NCBI GenBank assembly: GCA_020634035.1
Contig: JACKCM010000004.1
Coordinates: forward strand, 186,001-250,000
From: Candidatus Obscuribacterales bacterium
GTDB lineage: Bacteria; Cyanobacteriota; Vampirovibrionia; Obscuribacterales; Obscuribacteraceae
Direction: 5' to 3'
Length of the DNA: 64,000 nt
Shown: in pieces, positions 60,152 through 64,000 of the stretch
Numbering within the stretch: position 1 is the stretch's first letter
Layout: the number at the start of each line of letters is the position of its first letter
Position numbers and translations under genes: made by a program
Notes under the pieces: generated by a model
Database searches by the model: none
Seen by the model: the letters and a program-made list of their open reading frames with translations, nothing else
What the model was told of the DNA's origin: nothing

Positions 60152-61369
60152 TTATGGTTTCAGGGCTGTGAATCTGGATTCGGCTTCTTCAAGCACCGCC
60201 ACCTCGGCATAGTCTTTAGACGATTCGATGAAACGTTGATGCCTGTTTTTTATGGTATCGAGGGCGGTGAGTGGATGCAGCTCCAGGCCTCTATAACCAT
60301 GATTGCTATGTTCAAATAAAATTAGAGCCGGACCGGCTTGCCAGAGTTCTTGCCAAATGGAACCGCTGCCGTCCCTGTAGTCTGCCCGCGCTCCTTCGAT
60401 AAAGGTTTTAGGATTTAGATAAGTGAAGGCGACCTCAGCCAGAGCGTCTTGTCCGTAACTCAAATTGATGGACCCTTCATCAAAGTGACGGTCTTTTCTA
60501 ATTAAAAAAGCGATTACGTCGAGGATGTTGCAGGGCGGTTCCACCGCCGCACCGCTTTTTATTCTGCCTGAGATCACCGGCAGAATAACCGGCTCACCCT
60601 GGACATCAGTGTATTTTAGCCATGCCGAAGCGGCAAAGTCCGGTCTGAGACCGGCGGCGGTCATTGCCTGAAGGCGGCGCATCTGTTGGATCGGCCTGAC
60701 TAATTTATCGAAAGAGATAAATATCCCGCCATCAGATTTGAGCAGATTTGCCACCAGATCCTCAAGATTCTCACCGTTCTCTTTCTGGCTTACTTCAAGC
60801 TCTTGCCACAGATCACTCAGGGATCTGTTCACGGCGCTCTCTTCAAATTGCTGACCGGGATCTAATGAGGCAACACTGAATGCGATATCAGCTTCTATAT
60901 TCTCTAGCCCTTTCGGTAGAGATTTCAGGTCACCGGTGAGAAACTCGACGTTCTCTAAAGACAGTTTTTGCTTGAGTTTGTCTGCTGATTCAATGCCTGC
61001 TTCTGATATGTCGAAGCCTATGAATCGCGCTTCTGGAAAGTTGGCTGCCAGAAGGCAGGTCAAAACCCCATTGCCGCAGCCGATATCGATAATGGTGGCA
61101 TCTATTTCTTTATTGAACTGGGATTTGAACCAGGTCACAAAGCTGCGATAGAGATCGATTCTCAAAGAAGCAAACGCCAGCCCCACATCGAACTCTTCGT
61201 AGATCATCGAGTAGAAAGTTCGATCGTCGCCTTCTTCCAGTTTGATATAGGCCGACTCGAGCTGCCTGGCTCGAGTCAGACCATATTCTTCGTCCATGGC
61301 GCTCCAGAACTGGAGGATGTTTTTGTAGCCTTTGATGCCTAGAACTTTGAAAAATTCATCATCAGTCAT
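60152..61369 (-). CDS. SAM-dependent class I methyltransferase
   Basis: 405 residues from MTDDEFFKVLGIKGYKNILQ; overlaps the end of the PepSY gene by 8 bases. SAM site: TIIDIGCGNGVLTCLLAANF and IGFDIS, a second acidic loop in FLTGDLKSLP. The N-terminal 90 residues are helical and the C-terminal half (about 215-405) holds a second mixed domain, longer than small methyltransferases. Substrate unknown. Confidence 0.82.
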   Translation of the reverse strand: MTDDEFFKVLGIKGYKNILQFWSAMDEEYGLTRARQLESAYIKLEEGDDRTFYSMIYEEFDVGLAFASLRIDLYRSFVTWFKSQFNKEIDATIIDIGCGNGVLTCLLAANFPEARFIGFDISEAGIESADKLKQKLSLENVEFLTGDLKSLPKGLENIEADIAFSVASLDPGQQFEESAVNRSLSDLWQELEVSQKENGENLEDLVANLLKSDGGIFISFDKLVRPIQQMRRLQAMTAAGLRPDFAASAWLKYTDVQGEPVILPVISGRIKSGAAVEPPCNILDVIAFLIRKDRHFDEGSINLSYGQDALAEVAFTYLNPKTFIEGARADYRDGSGSIWQELWQAGPALILFEHSNHGYRGLELHPLTALDTIKNRHQRFIESSKDYAEVAVLEEAESRFTALKP

Positions 61370-61721
61370 CGCACTTGCCGAGCTTTTTATCGATTTCAAG
61401 AATGTTGCCGGAGTTTGCATCAACGCGAACTTCTTTCTTGGTACGGCCCTGGCAGATGATGATTTCGTAGAGCAGAACTCCGTCGTCGGTTTCCAATTCG
61501 ATGCGTCTGACTCTGCCGGGAACGGCTTTGAGGGCGATGCCTTCTGCCTGTTCCATATTGACTTTTGCTTGCTTTGTCAAGCTTACAGCAGTGGCAGTAG
61601 TCTCTTCCGGAGCTTTAGGCTTTGCGTCTGTGCCGGTGGTCAAGCTCCAAGCCAGGGTGGCGGCGCAAGCAACGGCGAGGCAGAGGCTCTTGCTCTTTAT
61701 CTGATTTAGATGTCTTTTCAT
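61362..61721 (-). CDS. Secreted PepSY-domain protein
   Basis: 119 residues. Signal peptide 1-33 (MKRHLNQIKSKSLCLAVACA, cleavage after TDA). A PepSY domain follows (MEQAEGIALKAVPGRVRRIE, LYEIIICQGRTKKEVRVDAN). PepSY domains often inhibit peptidases or bind in the envelope. Overlaps the start of the methyltransferase gene. Divergent from the S33 hydrolase gene; the gap between has a CGCATC/GATGCG inverted repeat (61751-61792). Confidence 0.82.
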   Translation of the reverse strand: MKRHLNQIKSKSLCLAVACAATLAWSLTTGTDAKPKAPEETTATAVSLTKQAKVNMEQAEGIALKAVPGRVRRIELETDDGVLLYEIIICQGRTKKEVRVDANSGNILEIDKKLGKCDD

Positions 61722-61750
61722 GGATTCTTCCTTCTCTATCGAGTCATTAA

Positions 61751-61792
61751 CGCATCCGGTCGAATAAAATATCTTACTCTAGTCGAGATGCG
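61751..61792. other. Inverted repeat between divergent genes
   Basis: CGCATC (61751-61756) and GATGCG (61787-61792), 30 bases between, in the promoter space between the PepSY and S33 genes. Possible operator; short arms, so uncertain. Confidence 0.25.
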
Positions 61793-61832
61793 CTAGTATC
61801 GATTTCTTTATTGTTTATTGTCAGGGGGAAGA

Positions 61833-63146
61833 ATGAAATCTTCTATCAGCAGATTGCCGGGTCTCTATCTTGTCGACCATCACTTCGATGTTCCCCTGGA
61901 TTATCAGGAACCTTCTAAGGGTGAGAAGGGTGAGATCAAGATTTTCGCCAGGGAAGCAATCTCTATTGACAATGTGAACAGAAGCAATATGCCCTGGCTC
62001 ATATTTTTCCAGGGAGGACCCGGTTACCATTCACCCCGGCCCTTTGCTAACAGTGGCTGGTTCAAGCGCGCCCTGAGAGACTTTCGGGTCTTGCTTTTAG
62101 ATCAAAGAGGCACCGGACGTTCTACTCCGGTTACTTATCAAACGATGGAGAACATAGAGACGGATCAAGCGAAAGCTGACTATTTGAAGAACTTTCGTGC
62201 CGACTCGATAGTAAAAGATGCCGAGTTTATTCGAAAAGAGCTGGTCGGTGATGAAGGTGGCTGGTATGGTCTTGGTCAGAGCTACGGCGGATTCTGTCTC
62301 ACCCACTATCTCAGCGCCTATCCTGAGAGCTTGAGCGGTTGCCTGATCACCGGCGGCATCCCGCCTGTTGGAGTGGCTGTCGATGATGTTTACCGCGCTA
62401 CTTATAAACGCTGCCTGAAGAAAAATCGTCAGTACTACGAGCGGTATCCCGATGATGAAGCACGGGTGCGCACCATAGTCGAATTTCTTTCTGAAAACCT
62501 GGTTCTGCTTCCGGGTGGCGGCCGGTTGACTGCTGAGCGCTTTCAGCAGCTAGGTATCGCATTTGGTATGAGCGACGGTTTTGAGCAGGTGCATTACCTG
62601 GTCGAAGATGCCTTTGTCAGCGTCAATGGAAGAAAAGAGTTGAGCTTCGGTTTCTTGCGTGGATTCGAACAGCTGCAGTCCTTCGAGACCAATCCTATTT
62701 ATGTCCTCTTACACGAGGCTATCTATTGCGAAAATCAAGCGTCCAACTGGTCTGCGCACAGAGTGAGAGAAGAGTTTCCCCAGTTCAGTTCCGAAGGTAT
62801 CGACGGCGGCACCAGAGTCAATTTCACAGGAGAGATGATCTACCCCTGGATGCTTGAACAGTATGATTATCTCGCGCCTTTGAAAGAGACAGCCAACATC
62901 CTTGCAGAGTTTAAAGACTGGCCGGCTTTATATGACCAGGAGCAGTTGCGCAAGAACAAGGTGCCGGTAAAAGCGCTTGTATATAACGATGATATGTACG
63001 TAGAAAGAGAGTTTTCGGAGAAGGTAGCCGATGCCATGGGTAATACCACCCTGTGGATGACCAACGAGTATGAACACAATGGTCTGCGCCAGGATGGTTA
63101 TCGCATAGTAGATCGATTGCTCGCCATGCTCCGGGGTGAAGTCTAA
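61833..63146 (+). CDS. Alpha/beta hydrolase, S33 proline-iminopeptidase-like
   Basis: 437 residues from MKSSISRLPGLYLVDHHFDV, with GGGGGAAG just before the ATG. Oxyanion-loop QGGPGYHS, DQRGTGRST, nucleophile GQSYGGF, late acid in VYNDDMY and His in NEYEHNG. Matches the prolyl-aminopeptidase-like S33 family with a large cap domain. Releases N-terminal residues from peptides; lacks a signal peptide, so cytoplasmic. Could help degrade products of the peptide-ligation cluster, but this is only a guess. Confidence 0.85.
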   Translation: MKSSISRLPGLYLVDHHFDVPLDYQEPSKGEKGEIKIFAREAISIDNVNRSNMPWLIFFQGGPGYHSPRPFANSGWFKRALRDFRVLLLDQRGTGRSTPVTYQTMENIETDQAKADYLKNFRADSIVKDAEFIRKELVGDEGGWYGLGQSYGGFCLTHYLSAYPESLSGCLITGGIPPVGVAVDDVYRATYKRCLKKNRQYYERYPDDEARVRTIVEFLSENLVLLPGGGRLTAERFQQLGIAFGMSDGFEQVHYLVEDAFVSVNGRKELSFGFLRGFEQLQSFETNPIYVLLHEAIYCENQASNWSAHRVREEFPQFSSEGIDGGTRVNFTGEMIYPWMLEQYDYLAPLKETANILAEFKDWPALYDQEQLRKNKVPVKALVYNDDMYVEREFSEKVADAMGNTTLWMTNEYEHNGLRQDGYRIVDRLLAMLRGEV

Positions 63147-63161
63147 TTCTGGGTCCGATTA

Positions 63162-64000
63162 TTATTGCAGTGTCTGCAATAGTTTTTTCGCGGCTGCCAC
63201 TTCTGCCGGCATCGAATTGACCTGGTTGGACATTGCCGCGAAGCTGTGTTCGCTTTTGACTATTGCTTGATTCAGTCTTGCCTGAGACTCGGGTAGGGCA
63301 TCACCAGCGGTGTGACCACCATCGGCGTTATATTCTTCTTCAAGCTCTTCTTTGAGCTTTTCGAGGGCCCACTGGGTGTCGTCTATGTCGTCTTTGAGAT
63401 CGCTGGTCGCTTTCGGCGCTTGATCCACCAGTTTTTTCAGATAGTTGAAGACGATCAATTCGAACTTACCCGGATAGGCTTTTTTAAGAGGAGTTTTGCG
63501 ATTGTCTTTGTAAGTCCCTTTGCCATCGAGATAGACAAAGCTTCCATCTTCGACTCTTACTACCAGAAATTCTCCCGAAGGCAGCATCCAGGTGCTGGCA
63601 AAAATCTCCATCGCTCCTTTTTCGGGCAATGCTTCCACATCAGGGATTTTGTCCGGTACAGCACCAAGATTGGTGCGGGCGCTCTCGAGCAGTTTAATAG
63701 AACTATCCAGACCGGTTACCTGTTTTTTTAGTGCTGTTGTTTTTTCGGTAGAGCCTTTTATAGCCGGCGAGTCCATGCGGCTGTTGTTAGCTTTTTGCGC
63801 TGATTTCAGGCTGAGAATCTGTCTGTCCAGCTCCTGGGCCAGGTGCCAGGTAAGCACTTCGTCTGGATAAAGCGCCAGTGCCGGATAGCCGCTTTTCTGG
63901 TCGACCGCCACCAGCTTTTTACCTGTGGCTAGCAGAAAGGCGTCATCGGTCAGGTGAAAAGCGATTTTTCCTCCTTCGATTATGTCGGCATCGGCACCTA
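63162..64000 (-). CDS. Unknown protein, 5' end cut by the window edge
   Basis: At least 278 residues: the frame stays open from the GTG at 63911 to the right edge (reading GADADIIEGG, LTDDAFLLATGKKLVAVDQK), so the true start is outside. The rest is helical: LTWHLAQELDRQILSLKSAQ, coiled-coil-like stretches, a beta-sheet piece WMLPSGEFLVVRVEDGSFVY and LEKLKEELEEEYNADG. No family recognised. Convergent with the S33 gene with 15 bases between. Confidence 0.7.
   Translation of the reverse strand, partial: GADADIIEGGKIAFHLTDDAFLLATGKKLVAVDQKSGYPALALYPDEVLTWHLAQELDRQILSLKSAQKANNSRMDSPAIKGSTEKTTALKKQVTGLDSSIKLLESARTNLGAVPDKIPDVEALPEKGAMEIFASTWMLPSGEFLVVRVEDGSFVYLDGKGTYKDNRKTPLKKAYPGKFELIVFNYLKKLVDQAPKATSDLKDDIDDTQWALEKLKEELEEEYNADGGHTAGDALPESQARLNQAIVKSEHSFAAMSNQVNSMPAEVAAAKKLLQTLQ

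Noticed and set aside
1..64000. tRNA, rRNA, insertion sequences, prophage
   Set aside because: No cloverleaf, transposase, integrase or structural phage gene could be seen by eye on either strand.

Overview
The window looks like part of the chromosome of a Gram-negative-type, non-photosynthetic bacterium with about 50% GC. The gene mix (membrane-anchored Ser/Thr kinases with pentapeptide or leucine-rich sensor parts, many secreted TPR proteins and lipoproteins, scattered Tad-type pseudopilins, DUF1800/DUF1501 pairs) recalls Candidatus Obscuribacter and relatives (Melainabacteria/Vampirovibrionia). That placement is inference from gene style; there is no rRNA here. I see no tRNA, rRNA, insertion sequence, prophage or CRISPR array. 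The genes at both window edges are cut.

Region by region. 1-2.8 kb: end of a kinase with pentapeptide repeats, a Flp-type pilin and a small protein. 2.8-12.6 kb: a predicted amide/peptide-bond ligation cluster (glutamine-amidotransferase-like/transglutaminase fusion; transglutaminase/DUF2126 amidoligase; alpha-E protein; circularly permuted ATP-grasp), interrupted at 8.3-9.9 kb by an AT-rich PIN-toxin/ImmA-type pair. 13-20 kb: small unknown proteins, the first DUF1800/DUF1501 pair and a SpoU methyltransferase. 20-30 kb: D-amino-acid aminotransferase, a GNAT protein, a secreted CGTase-like amylase overlapping a second kinase, an HMA protein and unknowns. 30-36 kb: a TadG-like protein, TPR proteins and two TadE-like pseudopilins. 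36-40 kb: a tandem Usp protein and the polyamine genes speD and speE. 40-46 kb: the second DUF1800/DUF1501 pair, a DUF4173 membrane protein and threonine aldolase. 46-49 kb: a membrane protein overlapping a third kinase with leucine-rich repeats. 49-56 kb: LOG-family protein, LVIVD propeller protein, a Gly-Tyr repeat protein, two double-YbjQ proteins and an ABC-2 exporter behind a terminator-like leader. 56-64 kb: MshEN-like repeat protein, alpha/beta hydrolases, MFS pump, methyltransferase, PepSY protein and a truncated gene.

How the genes work together: the ATP-grasp and alpha-E genes are one base apart and, with the DUF2126 and transglutaminase proteins, match a gene association predicted in the literature to make and process small peptides or peptide tags. 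SpeD supplies decarboxylated SAM to the adjacent aminopropyltransferase. The three kinases each pair an intracellular kinase with a different extracytoplasmic part, and two of them overlap the gene before them. Several genes start with TTG or overlap as TTGA, ATGA or TAATG, and two promoters sit so close to the start codon that the mRNAs may be leaderless.

The strongest candidates for new biology are the amidoligase cluster with its Cys-to-Ser amidotransferase-like domain, the double-YbjQ operon, the Gly-Tyr repeat protein, and the structured leader before the ABC exporter.
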